DNA of 64,000 nt. Source: Sediminibacterium ginsengisoli. GTDB lineage: Bacteria > Bacteroidota > Bacteroidia > Chitinophagales > Chitinophagaceae. The first letter of the stretch is position 1. Each line of letters begins with the position of its first letter. Shown here one piece after another: positions 26,301-35,709 of this stretch. Under the pieces are notes generated by a model. That model saw only the letters and a program-made list of their open reading frames with translations, was not told the origin of the DNA and made no database searches. Location of the stretch: NCBI GenBank assembly GCA_945865545.1, contig CAMBEQ010000001.1, positions 1 to 64,000 of the forward strand, given 5' to 3'. The translations under genes and the position numbers were made by a program.

Positions 26301-27746
26301 ATGAATTTTAAAAAAATAATTTTTACTTTATTAGTTTCAAGCCTATTATTTGCTTGTAAAAAAGACCTAACGGAAACAACGACGACTACTCCACCTGTAG
26401 TGACCAATGCAACTGTGAATACTTGGATACATCAAACTATGAGCAACTACTATTTTTGGTCTACAAAAATGCCCGCTTTGTCTTCTACAAATGTTAATAT
26501 AGACCCAATGAAATATTTTACTTCTATTTTATATGATTATGGCAATACAGATCGATTTTCATGGATTGATAGTAGCTCCACTGATTTGATCGATGGGATA
26601 AATGGTTTTAATAAAATTTTAGGGGTAAAAATTAACGCCTTCCTCGTTGACAATGCTAAACCTGATGGTGATATTGCTTTGGTTGTTGCCTATGTTTTAA
26701 AGGGAAGCCCTGCAGAAAAAAGTGGAATTAAAAGAGGGGATATAATTTTGAACGTAGACGGCCAAACAGTTAATGCAAGAAATTATAGTACTATTTTACA
26801 AAATGAAACGTTGACTTTAGGCTTTGGGCTATTTTCAAACAATACTTTTAATGTGATTGATAAAAGTTTAAAACTCACCAAGGTAGAATTACAAACCAAT
26901 CCTATTTTAATTGATACGGTCATTAATTGGTCTGGTAAAAAAGTAGGCTATTTGGCCTATAGTCAATTTATTGGTTATGTAAAAAATCGCTTAACAGGCC
27001 AAGAATATAATTTCGACGATAGCTTAAGAGCCCGATTTGCAGGTTTTAAATCAAAGGGAGTCAATGAACTCATTGTTGATTTGCGCTACAATGGTGGAGG
27101 TTATGTAAGTTCCTCCAACCTGCTTACTAACTTAATGGTAAAAGATATTGCTGCTAGAGAAAATAATGTGATGAATAAAAAAGTGTATAACGCAGCTTAT
27201 ACAGAATATCTTACTAAACAAAATGACAAAACCTCCTTTATCACAAAATTTCAAAACGAGGCTAATAATATTGGCAACTTAAGTAGAGTATTTATTCTTA
27301 CGTCTAATAGTACTGCCTCTGCCAGCGAGTTAATCATCAATAATTTAAAACCCTTTATGGAAGTCATCCTTGTAGGGGAACATACTTATGGTAAAAATGT
27401 AGGTTCTTTTACTATTACAGATGAAAAAAAGAGATGGAACTATGGCCTTCAACCTATTACTTTTAAAATTACCAACTCTTTAGACCAATCCGATTACGGA
27501 ACCGTTAATGGATTTCTTCCTACTTATGAAGTAAATGACAATGTCCTACCCTATAAGTTATTAGGAGACCCTAGCGAAACCCTATTGAAAGCGGCTTTAA
27601 ATATTATTGGTCCAGTTGCCTATAAATCTAATGCTACATTACAAAGTTTAAAAACGACGAGAAAGCTTGCACAACCAAAAGCATTTTCAGATAATAAAAA
27701 TTTAGATAGACAAGATATGTTTGAACAACCTCGAGGACATCAATAA
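26301..27746 (+). CDS. Lipoprotein S41 (C-terminal processing) peptidase
   Basis: A 481-residue periplasmic serine protease of the S41/Ctp type. Lipoprotein signal with LLFACK (lipid-bearing Cys19). A short helical N-terminal domain and a PDZ domain (about 105-165, GSPAEKSGIKRGDIILNVDG) precede the catalytic core: DLRYNGGGY (260-268), nucleophile Ser340 in STASASE and general base Lys365 in YGKNVG, with the 25-residue spacing known for this Ser/Lys dyad. Absence of a second charged C-terminal domain suggests a house-keeping, lipid-anchored protease. No terminator lies before the next gene, 46 bp on. Confidence 0.93.
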   Translation: MNFKKIIFTLLVSSLLFACKKDLTETTTTTPPVVTNATVNTWIHQTMSNYYFWSTKMPALSSTNVNIDPMKYFTSILYDYGNTDRFSWIDSSSTDLIDGINGFNKILGVKINAFLVDNAKPDGDIALVVAYVLKGSPAEKSGIKRGDIILNVDGQTVNARNYSTILQNETLTLGFGLFSNNTFNVIDKSLKLTKVELQTNPILIDTVINWSGKKVGYLAYSQFIGYVKNRLTGQEYNFDDSLRARFAGFKSKGVNELIVDLRYNGGGYVSSSNLLTNLMVKDIAARENNVMNKKVYNAAYTEYLTKQNDKTSFITKFQNEANNIGNLSRVFILTSNSTASASELIINNLKPFMEVILVGEHTYGKNVGSFTITDEKKRWNYGLQPITFKITNSLDQSDYGTVNGFLPTYEVNDNVLPYKLLGDPSETLLKAALNIIGPVAYKSNATLQSLKTTRKLAQPKAFSDNKNLDRQDMFEQPRGHQ

Positions 27747-27792
27747 AATAATTGAATTCCGAAGATTTGTTTGTAGTATCTTAGGACGATAA

Positions 27793-28254
27793 ATGAAGCT
27801 TTCTATGAAAATGGTATATTCCTTTCTTTGCTTGTTTTTTTCAATGCACTTAAACGCACAACAAAAAAATACAAAAGTACATATTAACCATACTGCTATT
27901 TATGTCATGGATATAGAAAAAACCGGAAACTTTTATAGCAAAATAATTGGAATAGATTCCATACCTGAACCATTTCATGATGGCAAACATATTTGGTATA
28001 AAACTGCCGATCATGTTATGTTACATGTAATTCAAGGAGCCAATGAAAAAAAAGAATATTATAAAAATCAACATACTTGTTATACAGAACCTGATTTTAA
28101 TGGATTTATAGCAAAACTAAAAGGAATCAATTGGCCCTATGAAGATGTCAATGGAAATAAAAATTCCATTACCACGAGAATAGATGGCGTGCATCAAATA
28201 TGGTTACAAGATCCAGATGGATACTGGATTGAAATCAATGACGACAATTATTAA
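27793..28254 (+). CDS. Secreted VOC-family (glyoxalase-like) protein
   Basis: A 153-residue vicinal-oxygen-chelate protein with a signal peptide (about 1-22, ending LNAQ), which is unusual because most VOC proteins are cytoplasmic. Candidate metal ligands in the right order are H33 (INHTAIYV), H78 (MLHVI), H134 (GVHQIW) and E147 (YWIEI). Could be a lyase, dioxygenase or binding protein; the reaction is not predictable. Lies on the same strand 46 bp after the S41 peptidase and 12 bp before the asparaginase-like gene, so these may be one transcript. Confidence 0.85.
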   Translation: MKLSMKMVYSFLCLFFSMHLNAQQKNTKVHINHTAIYVMDIEKTGNFYSKIIGIDSIPEPFHDGKHIWYKTADHVMLHVIQGANEKKEYYKNQHTCYTEPDFNGFIAKLKGINWPYEDVNGNKNSITTRIDGVHQIWLQDPDGYWIEINDDNY

Positions 28255-28266
28255 ATTTAAATTAGT

Positions 28267-28758
28267 ATGCAATCGGAAATAAAAGTTTTTATAACTGGCG
28301 GCACTTTTGACAAAGAATACAATGAATTAAATGGGACTTTGTATTTTAACGAAACCCATTTATTTGAAATGCTCACACTGGGTAGAAGTCGTTTAGACTT
28401 ATCCATTCATACTTTAATGTTAAAAGATAGTTTAGACTTTGAGGAGTCCGATAGAGAATTAATTGCAGCTGCTTGTAATGAAGCCAATGAAAAAAAGATA
28501 TTAATTACCCATGGCACCGATACCATGACAATTACCGCTTCCTATTTAGCCAAGCACTGCCCCAATAAAACCATCATTTTAACTGGCGCTATGGTGCCCT
28601 ATAAATTTGGTAGCTCTGATGGATTATTTAATTTAGGTAGTGCCCTTGCCTTTGTACAAGTATTACCCATAGGCGTTTTTATTGCCATGAATGGGAAAAT
28701 ATTTGAAGCGAACAAGGTTATTAAAAATACAAGTAGAGGGGAATTTGAAAGTATTTAA
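28267..28758 (+). CDS. One-domain asparaginase-like protein
   Basis: A 163-residue protein covering only the N-terminal domain of type I/II asparaginases. Both catalytic threonine motifs are kept: ITGGTFDK near 9-16 and ITHGTDTMT near 79-87, then IILTGAMVPYKFGSSDG. Full-length asparaginases have about 330 residues with a second domain that completes the active site between subunits. The reading frame ends cleanly just before a terminator and nothing of the second domain follows, so this looks like a member of the known short asparaginase-domain group rather than a broken gene. Activity unproven. Confidence 0.85.
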   Translation: MQSEIKVFITGGTFDKEYNELNGTLYFNETHLFEMLTLGRSRLDLSIHTLMLKDSLDFEESDRELIAAACNEANEKKILITHGTDTMTITASYLAKHCPNKTIILTGAMVPYKFGSSDGLFNLGSALAFVQVLPIGVFIAMNGKIFEANKVIKNTSRGEFESI

Positions 28759-28790
28759 AAAAGCCATCCTGAAATTGTGATGGCTTTTTT
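28757..28790 (+). terminator. Rho-independent terminator
   Basis: A 12-bp perfect stem, 28757-28768 with 28779-28790, beginning in the stop codon of the asparaginase-like gene, with T residues on the 3' side. Confidence 0.9.
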
Positions 28791-28919
28791 TATTTTTTGA
28801 TTGTAGTTTTTTTAAGTAAAGTGCTTAGCATTTTTTTCAAAAGCTCATCTGAAGCTTTATTATCTTAAATTTTGATTTTCTCCATAAAGAGAAAGCCTAA
28901 ACAAACGCCAATTAAGGTA

Positions 28920-28949
28920 GTTGGTAAAAATCTAGGATTTCTAACCAAC
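28920..28949. promoter_or_regulatory. Long imperfect palindrome before the sigma factor gene
   Basis: GTTGGT (28920-28925) pairs with ACCAAC (28944-28949) and the inner AAATC (28928-28932) with GATTT (28936-28940), leaving a 3-base loop. It ends 21 bp before the sigma gene's ATG, a position fit for an operator or a leader hairpin controlling the operon. Confidence 0.4.
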
Positions 28950-28970
28950 AATAGTCTAAATTAGCATTGT

Positions 28971-29513
28971 ATGGCAAGTGACCAAGAACTTATTATTCAA
29001 TTTCAACAATCACTCAATAAAGAAGTGGTGTTTACCCAATTATTGCGTAAGCATCAGCAAAAGGTTTATTATCAAATTAAAAGAATGGTTTTGGAACATG
29101 CCGATGCAGATGATATTGCACAATTGGTATGGATTAAAGTATGGAATAAATTAGATGGTTTTAAAATGGAAAGTGAATTTAGTACTTGGATATTCCGAAT
29201 TGCTTACAATGAAACCTTAAATTTCTTACAAAAACAAAAAAAGCAAAGCACCAGATTGTCAAATGATGATTTATTTACTTATGAAAATGCTTCTGGCAGC
29301 TCCGATGAACCTAAAACGACCGAAATTCAAATAGCCTTAGAGAGCGCTATTAAACAACTCCCTGAAAAACAAAGGATTGTATTTATGCTAAGGTACTTTG
29401 ACGGATACGAATATGAGAAAATTGCTGGAATAATGGGTACCACGGTGGGTGGGGCTAAAGCCAATTTTCATCAAGCAGTAAAAAAAATTGAAAAATTTGT
29501 AAAAAAGCTTTAA
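28971..29513 (+). CDS. ECF-type RNA polymerase sigma factor
   Basis: A 180-residue group IV sigma factor. Region 2 spans about 22-92 (HADADDIAQLVWIKVWNKLDGF, FSTWIFRIAYNETLNFL) and region 4 about 122-175 (LPEKQRIVFMLRYFDGYEYEKIAGIMGTTVGGAKANFHQAVKKI). First gene of a three-gene unit with a membrane protein and a small secreted protein, spaced by 33 and 24 bp. A palindrome just upstream could allow autoregulation. Targets unknown. Confidence 0.95.
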   Translation: MASDQELIIQFQQSLNKEVVFTQLLRKHQQKVYYQIKRMVLEHADADDIAQLVWIKVWNKLDGFKMESEFSTWIFRIAYNETLNFLQKQKKQSTRLSNDDLFTYENASGSSDEPKTTEIQIALESAIKQLPEKQRIVFMLRYFDGYEYEKIAGIMGTTVGGAKANFHQAVKKIEKFVKKL

Positions 29514-29546
29514 ACTTAATTACCTATTGACTATCAAATTAAAACT

Positions 29547-30023
29547 ATGGAACATTTAAAGGAAAAGGACTCATTAGAACAAGACCAACAATGGGTAGAA
29601 TCGATTGTTAAAAAAAATCATTTAAACCGGTTTAACTTAACCAATACAGATGCGCCTTTTAATTATTTTGAATCCTTTCCCGATCAGCTAATGTCGCGCA
29701 TACAATTAGAAAAAAATAAAACTACCAATACATCTGCCGTAAAAATATTTTTCATTAACCACTATGCAAAAATGGTGGTAGCTGCTAGTTTTATTATATT
29801 AATCGTTGGGGCCTATATGTTTAATAATACAACTATGAAAATAGAAACACTCACCACTGTTTCCATTCAAGAAATTCCGAATGAAGAAATGACCAATTAC
29901 GTTTCTAATAATGAAGCTATTGCCGAATTAGATTTTGATCTTATCATTAAAAAAGAAAATTCCTCTCTTGAAAATTTAGAAGAAACAGAAATTCAGAAAA
30001 TACAAAAGGCCATAATACATTAA
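29547..30023 (+). CDS. Putative anti-sigma factor (single-pass membrane protein)
   Basis: A 158-residue protein with a cytoplasmic N-terminus (about 1-73), one transmembrane helix (about 74-92) and an acidic periplasmic tail. No zinc-binding anti-sigma HxxxCxxC motif is visible, so the call rests on position directly after the sigma gene, the topology and the FPDQLMSRI segment often seen in such Bacteroidota proteins. It would hold the sigma factor at the membrane until a periplasmic signal frees it. Confidence 0.7.
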   Translation: MEHLKEKDSLEQDQQWVESIVKKNHLNRFNLTNTDAPFNYFESFPDQLMSRIQLEKNKTTNTSAVKIFFINHYAKMVVAASFIILIVGAYMFNNTTMKIETLTTVSIQEIPNEEMTNYVSNNEAIAELDFDLIIKKENSSLENLEETEIQKIQKAIIH

Positions 30024-30047
30024 TTAAGATATTGATAAAACGATTTT

Positions 30048-30518
30048 ATGAAAAGAATAATTTTTAGCGCTCTATTTACTTTATTATTATATAGTGGTTA
30101 TACGCAACCCAATCCTAGACGTAGGCCACCACCGCCGCCGCCAAGAGAAGAGCAAGAAATGGAGGAAAGAAGAGAGCCTAGAATGAGAGGGGGAGACGGA
30201 CGTGAGCGTAAAGAACGTATTGAATTATTTAAAATTCAGTTTATTACTGAAAAATTAGCTTTGACTACCCCTGAAGCAGAAGCATTTTGGCCCGTGTATG
30301 AAGAACATAAAAAAATAGTGAAAGACATTGTAAAAACAAAATCAGAGGATGAAATATTATTTCAAGAAGCAATGCTCAATGCAAGAAAAAAATATAAAAC
30401 AGATTTAAAACCAGTATTAAAGTCGGATGAAAGAGTAAATGATGCCTTAAAAATAGAAAGAGATTTTTTAAATAAGATTCGATTCGAAATGAATAAAAGA
30501 AGAGGATTTAAGGACTAA
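30048..30518 (+). CDS. Small secreted sensor-like protein of the ECF operon (Spy/LTXXQ-like)
   Basis: A 156-residue protein with a signal peptide (about 1-20, ending YTQP), then a striking Pro-run followed by mixed Arg/Glu residues (about 21-60) and a helical domain with KIQFITEKLALTTPEAEAFWPVYEEHKK. That LT-x-x-EAEAFWPVY pattern is what Bacteroidota annotations call sensor of ECF-type sigma factor and resembles Spy/CpxP-like periplasmic stress proteins. Inferred to act in the periplasm upstream of the anti-sigma factor. A strong terminator ends the operon. Confidence 0.75.
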   Translation: MKRIIFSALFTLLLYSGYTQPNPRRRPPPPPPREEQEMEERREPRMRGGDGRERKERIELFKIQFITEKLALTTPEAEAFWPVYEEHKKIVKDIVKTKSEDEILFQEAMLNARKKYKTDLKPVLKSDERVNDALKIERDFLNKIRFEMNKRRGFKD

Positions 30519-30541
30519 CGCCATCCAATCTTATTGCCTTT

Positions 30542-30579
30542 GCGCCCCAAGTTGATTACCTGGGGCGCTTTTATTTTAT
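30542..30579 (+). terminator. Rho-independent terminator of the sigma operon
   Basis: GCGCCCCA (30542-30549) pairs with TGGGGCGC (30561-30568), followed by a T-rich tract. Confidence 0.9.
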
Positions 30580-30622
30580 AGCTTAGTTTTCGTATATTAC
30601 AGTTTATAATTAATGTCATTGT

Positions 30623-32065
30623 ATGAAAAAAATTGCTTTATTTTTTGGAGCCCTTTTGTTAATTCTAGCTACTGTTATTATTAGTAAAACAATTTCTAAT
30701 TCGCCAGGTGCCCATCAAAAAAGCACTGCCTTAGAAATATTACCAACAGAGGCCATTGCCCATATGAGTCAGGCCATTCAAATTAAAACTGAAACACCCA
30801 ATGACGCCTATGAGTTTGACACCACTACTTTTTTTACTTACCGAAAATTTATAGAAAAAGCTTACCCTTTGGTGCATAAAAATTTACCCCGTACGGTGAT
30901 AGATAGTTTTAATTATGTGTATGAATGGAAAGGAACTGATACCAGCATTCTTCCAATGGTTTTAATGGCACATTACGATGTCGTTCCAGTGGAAGCATCG
31001 GCAGTTAAGTTATGGCATGCAGTGCCTTATGGAGGTGAAGTGAAGGATGGTTATATATGGGGAAGAGGAGTGTTAGATGATAAATCAAGTATGATCAGTA
31101 TTTTAGAAGCTGCCGAATTGCAATTGGCTAAAGGTTTTCAACCTAAACAAACTATTTTATTGTGTTTTGGCGCCGATGAGGAATCCAGTGGAAAGGGTGC
31201 TACTGCTGTTGTAAAATATTTTAAATCTAAAAATAAAAGATTTGATTTAGTAGTAGATGAAGGTGGCGAAATATCTACTGAAGATATGAAAGACATTAAA
31301 AGACCGATCGCTTCAATTGGAGTTGGAGAAAAAGGATATGTAACTTTAATTTTAACTGTACAAAAAGAAGGTGGCCATTCTTCTATTCCTAGCCAATCTA
31401 CCGCTATAGATATTCTTAGTAAAGGCTTGTATCAATTAAGAGAAAAGCAAATGCCTGCTAAATTAATTCCTCCTATTAAAGCCTATTTAGAAAGAGTGAG
31501 CGGCTACACAGAAAATTTTGGTAAAAAAATGGCTTTGTCCAATTTATGGCTTTTTGAAAAGCAAGTACTCAATACCTTATCAGAGTCTCCTTCAGCAAAT
31601 GCATTGGTTAGAACTACTATTGTGCCTACCATTATTAACAGTGGCGTTCGAGACAATGTGATTCCCACCTTTGCTACTGCCTATGTAAATAGTCGTATTC
31701 TGCCAGGAGAATCTCAAAAGGATGTTTACAATTTTGTTGAGAAAGCAGTGAATGACACCAATATAAAAATTACCTATTACAATAATTACAGTACTATGCC
31801 CTCGCCTACCACTGACATTAATAGCCAGGCTTTCCAAAGAGTGGAAAAAGTGATTAATGCCATTGTGGAGGATGTAATTGTAGCACCTATGTTAATGGTG
31901 GGAGCCACCGATTCAAGAAATTATAGAGAAATTAGTGATGGCGTTGTTAATTTTACGCCCATTACCAACGCTAAAGGCTATCACGGAATAGATGAACGTT
32001 TATTAGTTACCGATTTTCAAAAATGTATTACCTTTTATAGCTTATTAATTCAAGGTTCAAAATAA
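30623..32065 (+). CDS. M20 metallopeptidase, PM20D1/carboxypeptidase-like
   Basis: A 480-residue zinc exopeptidase-fold amidase. N-terminal hydrophobic segment (about 4-21) serves as anchor or signal. Metal-site residues in order: H117 and D119 (MAHYDVVP), D152 (GVLDDK), E186/E187 (GADEESSG), D212 (VVDEGGE) and a late His in YHGIDER. Length and motifs match the PM20D1-type group, whose mammalian member makes and splits N-acyl amino acids; bacterial members are annotated as carboxypeptidases. Periplasmic or membrane-anchored. The esterase gene begins 5 bp after the stop, so they are co-transcribed. Confidence 0.92.
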   Translation: MKKIALFFGALLLILATVIISKTISNSPGAHQKSTALEILPTEAIAHMSQAIQIKTETPNDAYEFDTTTFFTYRKFIEKAYPLVHKNLPRTVIDSFNYVYEWKGTDTSILPMVLMAHYDVVPVEASAVKLWHAVPYGGEVKDGYIWGRGVLDDKSSMISILEAAELQLAKGFQPKQTILLCFGADEESSGKGATAVVKYFKSKNKRFDLVVDEGGEISTEDMKDIKRPIASIGVGEKGYVTLILTVQKEGGHSSIPSQSTAIDILSKGLYQLREKQMPAKLIPPIKAYLERVSGYTENFGKKMALSNLWLFEKQVLNTLSESPSANALVRTTIVPTIINSGVRDNVIPTFATAYVNSRILPGESQKDVYNFVEKAVNDTNIKITYYNNYSTMPSPTTDINSQAFQRVEKVINAIVEDVIVAPMLMVGATDSRNYREISDGVVNFTPITNAKGYHGIDERLLVTDFQKCITFYSLLIQGSK

Positions 32066-32070
32066 AATTC

Positions 32071-32991
32071 ATGAAAATAAAAAATAGTTCCCGCTTCTTC
32101 TTTTTAATTTTATTTATTTTTTTAAAACTGAACATCACTATGGGACAATTTCAGCCTTTATACAATGTGACCCCCAATAATATTCAACAGGAAAATAAAG
32201 AGTCTTCAAGTAGCGCCACAGGAATATTAATTATTGAAAAAGTTTCAGCGCCTGCTTATCAATATTATAGAGTGGCCAATGACAATGAAAAAAGGCCCTG
32301 CGTAATTGTTTGCCCAGGTGGAGGCTATTCTATTTTAGCGGCTAGTCATGAAGGTTCTGATTTAGCTAAATTTTTTAACAGCATTGGCGTCAATGCCTTA
32401 GTCTTAAAATACCGTATACCCAATGCAGCGAACCAAATAGATAAAACAATCGCCCCTTTACAAGATGCTCAACAAGCCATGTACTTATGTAGATTATACG
32501 CAGCAGATTGGGGTATAGATGCAAAAAAAATTGGCGTCATGGGATTTTCTGCAGGTGGGCACTTGGCTGCTAGTTTAGCAACCCATTATAGTGATGTTAA
32601 AATTAGCAATCCAGAAAATATTTCCTTGAGGCCCGACTTCCAACTACTAATATATCCTGTCATTACTTTCAATGATTTTGGACATGGTGGTTCTAGAAAC
32701 AATCTTATAGGCCCAGTAATCACTGAAGAGGCCATTCATTATTTCAGTAATGAAGAACATGTTAACCAAGATTCACCTCCAGCATTTTTAGTACATGCTA
32801 AAGATGATGGCGCTGTTCCGGTAGCGAATGCAACAACTTATTTTAAAAAATTACAATTAAATAAAGTACCTGCCGAAATTTATTTATATGAAAAAGGAGG
32901 CCACGGCTTTGGAATGAAAAACCCAACCAGTGAAGTATATTGGCCCCACTTATTAAAAGAGTGGATGCAAAAACAACAACTAATTAAATAA
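32071..32991 (+). CDS. Secreted alpha/beta hydrolase (acetyl-xylan or related esterase)
   Basis: A 306-residue alpha/beta hydrolase of the BD-FAE/Axe1-like esterase type. Signal peptide about 1-25. Oxyanion segment CPGGGYSILA (81-90), nucleophile Ser160 in GFSAGG, acid D246 in HAKDDGAVP and base H278 in GGHGFG complete the triad. Members remove acetyl or feruloyl groups from plant glycans, but some act on small esters; no xylan-degrading gene adjoins it. Second gene after the M20 peptidase. Confidence 0.9.
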   Translation: MKIKNSSRFFFLILFIFLKLNITMGQFQPLYNVTPNNIQQENKESSSSATGILIIEKVSAPAYQYYRVANDNEKRPCVIVCPGGGYSILAASHEGSDLAKFFNSIGVNALVLKYRIPNAANQIDKTIAPLQDAQQAMYLCRLYAADWGIDAKKIGVMGFSAGGHLAASLATHYSDVKISNPENISLRPDFQLLIYPVITFNDFGHGGSRNNLIGPVITEEAIHYFSNEEHVNQDSPPAFLVHAKDDGAVPVANATTYFKKLQLNKVPAEIYLYEKGGHGFGMKNPTSEVYWPHLLKEWMQKQQLIK

Positions 32992-33063
32992 ACCTATTTA
33001 GTTTAGGAAACTTGTTTTAATTTCGATTTAATAAAATTAAAAAATAAATTAAAATAAATTAAT

Positions 33064-34335
33064 ATGCGTTTGATAACTCTTAGCTTGTCCTTATTTTTTT
33101 GTCTTACCCTAGCAGCACAAAAAACAATTTTAATTAAGTGTGGTAAATTATTAGATAGTAAAACAGGTATCGTTTCAGAAAAGCAAAATATTTTTATTAG
33201 AGGCAATCAAGTGGTTTCCATTGGTACCGCAACAATTCAAGCCGACTCAATTATAGATTTAAGTAGTTATTTTGTAATGCCAGGTTTGATAGATTGTCAT
33301 ACGCATGTTTTATTGCAAGGAGACATCACTTCAGAAGATTATGATGTACAAGTTTTAAAAGAGTCTATCCCCTACAGAACCATACGAGCAACCAAAAGCG
33401 CAGAAAAAGCTTTAATGAATGGATTTACCACCCTTCGTGACTTAGGTACCGAAGGCGCAGGCTACGCAGATGTAGATTTAAAAAAAGCCATCAATAAAGG
33501 AGTAATTAGTGGTCCAAGAATGTTCGTTTCTACATTAGCAATGAATACTACGGGGCATTATCCAATCAAAGCTTCAGACTATTCATGGGAATTGCAATTA
33601 CCAAAAGGTGTAATAGAAATTACAGGTGCAGAGGAAGCTCGAAGAGCCGTAAGACAACAATTAGAGCAAGGTGCAGATTGGATTAAAATTTATGCTGATC
33701 GTGGTTATTATCGTTTAGCAGATGGTTCTTTCAGATCTATTCCCAATTTTACCAATGAGGAAATTAAAGCCATTGCAGAAGAAACTATACTTAGTAGAAA
33801 AAAAGTAGCAGCACATGCTATGACCAGAGATGGTATTCTAGCTGCCATTAATGCCGGTGCAAGTACCATTGAACATGGAAGTGGAATGGATGAGGAATGT
33901 ATGCGCTTAATGGTGGAGAAAGGCGTTTATTGGTGCCCTACTTTATTTGTAAATGAGTATGTGGCAGAAGGTCGTGCAAAATTAGGAAGTCCAATTAATC
34001 AATATTTTCAACAATCCATTCAAGCCACTTTCAAAAAAGCAATGAAGATGGGTGTGAAACTCGCTTATGGAACTGATATTGGAGGGTATGATTGGAATTT
34101 AGCAGAAGCCAAAGACTTTACTTATTTTGTAGATTGGGGATTAAGTCCAATTCAAGCCATACAAACCGCCACCACTACTGCGGCAGAATTATTAGGCATG
34201 CAAGGTAAAATTGGTGAAATAAAAGAAGGCAGCTTTGCTGATATTATTGCATTAAAAAAAGATCCTACAAAAGATATTAGTGCTTTACAAAATATTGAAT
34301 GGGTAATGAAAGACGGAAAAGTGTACAAGCATTAA
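33064..34335 (+). CDS. Secreted amidohydrolase (imidazolonepropionase/prolidase-like)
   Basis: A 423-residue metal-dependent amidohydrolase with a signal peptide (about 1-19). The TIM-barrel metal site is complete: H79 and H81 (DCHTHV), K208 (WIKIYADRG, probably carbamylated), H251 (AAHAMT), H271 (IEHGSG) and D338 (YGTDIGG). The beta-sandwich closes with the late EIKEGSFADIIALKKDP. Related enzymes hydrolyse Xaa-Pro dipeptides, cyclic imides or organophosphates; the exact substrate is open. Ends 4 bp before the converging sugar transporter's stop. Confidence 0.92.
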   Translation: MRLITLSLSLFFCLTLAAQKTILIKCGKLLDSKTGIVSEKQNIFIRGNQVVSIGTATIQADSIIDLSSYFVMPGLIDCHTHVLLQGDITSEDYDVQVLKESIPYRTIRATKSAEKALMNGFTTLRDLGTEGAGYADVDLKKAINKGVISGPRMFVSTLAMNTTGHYPIKASDYSWELQLPKGVIEITGAEEARRAVRQQLEQGADWIKIYADRGYYRLADGSFRSIPNFTNEEIKAIAEETILSRKKVAAHAMTRDGILAAINAGASTIEHGSGMDEECMRLMVEKGVYWCPTLFVNEYVAEGRAKLGSPINQYFQQSIQATFKKAMKMGVKLAYGTDIGGYDWNLAEAKDFTYFVDWGLSPIQAIQTATTTAAELLGMQGKIGEIKEGSFADIIALKKDPTKDISALQNIEWVMKDGKVYKH

Positions 34336-34339
34336 ATAA

Positions 34340-35578
34340 TTATTCTTTTACTGCGCTACCCTTCCATCCAAAATAAGCGACCACCAAAAAAGCAATAAGC
34401 GGTACTGTATAGCCCATTTGAATATTACCTGTAGCATCACTTATTAACCCAAAGATGCGCGGTAAAACTGCACCGCCTGCAATAGCCATGATAATCAAGC
34501 TGCTGCCCATTTCGGTATCTGTTCCTAATTCTTTGATGCCTAATGAAAAAATAGTTGGGAACATAATAGACATAAAAAAACATATTCCAATCAAGGCATA
34601 AATAGTAAGCATACCATGGGTCGCAATAGCCACTGAACAAAGTATTGCAGCCATTATTCCATAGGCGGTTAATAATTTATTAGGGGCTATATAATTCATT
34701 AAAAAAGTACCAGTAAATCGTCCAATCAAAAAAGCCAGTGTTCCAAAACTTAAAAATTGAGCTGCTTGAAATTGATTAACACCTGCAGATTCTGTAGCAA
34801 ATAAAATAAATAAACTAAGTACGCATACTTGTGCACCCACATAAAAGAATTGAGCAATCACTGCCCATCTTAAATGGGAGTGACTAAAAGTGCCCAATAC
34901 AGTGGCCTTATTGGATTGCGTATTTTTAGCCCTAATATCTGGAAGTTTTACTAAATAAAATAATACGGCAATAATTAATAAGACAATGCCTAGAATAGTA
35001 TAGGGCATTTTTACCGTGGATGCCTCTGAAGCCAATGCAGCTTGTCTAACCGAATCAGTCATCGCATTTAATGTTTCTGGTGAGTTACCTTCTGTAAAAA
35101 TAACCTTAGCACCAATAAGGGGCGCTACAAAAGCAGCCAATCCATTAAATGATTGTGCCAAATTTAAACGTTGCGTTGAAGAAGCAGGATCGCCTAAAGC
35201 AGAGGCATAAGGATTAGCAGCTGTTTCAAGTATAGTAAGACCACAAGCAATAACAAAAGAGGCAAACAAAAAATAAACATAAGATTGGTTATCGGCAGCT
35301 GGTACAAACAAAAAAGCCCCCATAGCGAATAATAATAAACCAATAATGATGCCCATTTTATAACCAAATCTTTTCATGATTAATCCAGCTGGTAAAGCCA
35401 TAAAAAAATAGGCAATATAAACAGCCGAATCCACCAAGGTAGATTGAGTGGTAGTAAGCGTAAATGATTTTTTCAAATGGGGAATCAAAATGGGAACTAA
35501 ATTATTGGCAAATCCCCATAAAAAAAACAAGCAAGTGATTAATACAAAAGGGATTAGATCTGATTTAGTTTTTTGCAT
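34340..35578 (-). CDS. Sugar MFS transporter, FucP/GluP-like
   Basis: A 412-residue major facilitator protein with about 12 transmembrane helices, inner membrane, proton-coupled sugar import. Family marks: FFLWGFANNLVPILIPHLKKSF early, FGYKMGIIIGLLLFAMGAFLF and the LETAANPYASALG segment typical of the FucP (L-fucose/glucose/galactose) group. Candidate substrates are fucose, glucose or galactose; the rhamnose mutarotase gene 9 kb away is too far to assign one. Single gene, transcribed away from the NIPSNAP gene. Confidence 0.92.
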   Translation of the reverse strand: MQKTKSDLIPFVLITCLFFLWGFANNLVPILIPHLKKSFTLTTTQSTLVDSAVYIAYFFMALPAGLIMKRFGYKMGIIIGLLLFAMGAFLFVPAADNQSYVYFLFASFVIACGLTILETAANPYASALGDPASSTQRLNLAQSFNGLAAFVAPLIGAKVIFTEGNSPETLNAMTDSVRQAALASEASTVKMPYTILGIVLLIIAVLFYLVKLPDIRAKNTQSNKATVLGTFSHSHLRWAVIAQFFYVGAQVCVLSLFILFATESAGVNQFQAAQFLSFGTLAFLIGRFTGTFLMNYIAPNKLLTAYGIMAAILCSVAIATHGMLTIYALIGICFFMSIMFPTIFSLGIKELGTDTEMGSSLIIMAIAGGAVLPRIFGLISDATGNIQMGYTVPLIAFLVVAYFGWKGSAVKE

Positions 35579-35709
35579 AGCTGTTTAAATTATAATTAAA
35601 TATAATCTATCTTATACATTTTGGCAAAAAATACCCATAAAGAATCCTATTTAGAAAGTTAAACACTTATTTTTGGAAACACTCAAATTTCTGTAAACCC
35701 TATACCAAC

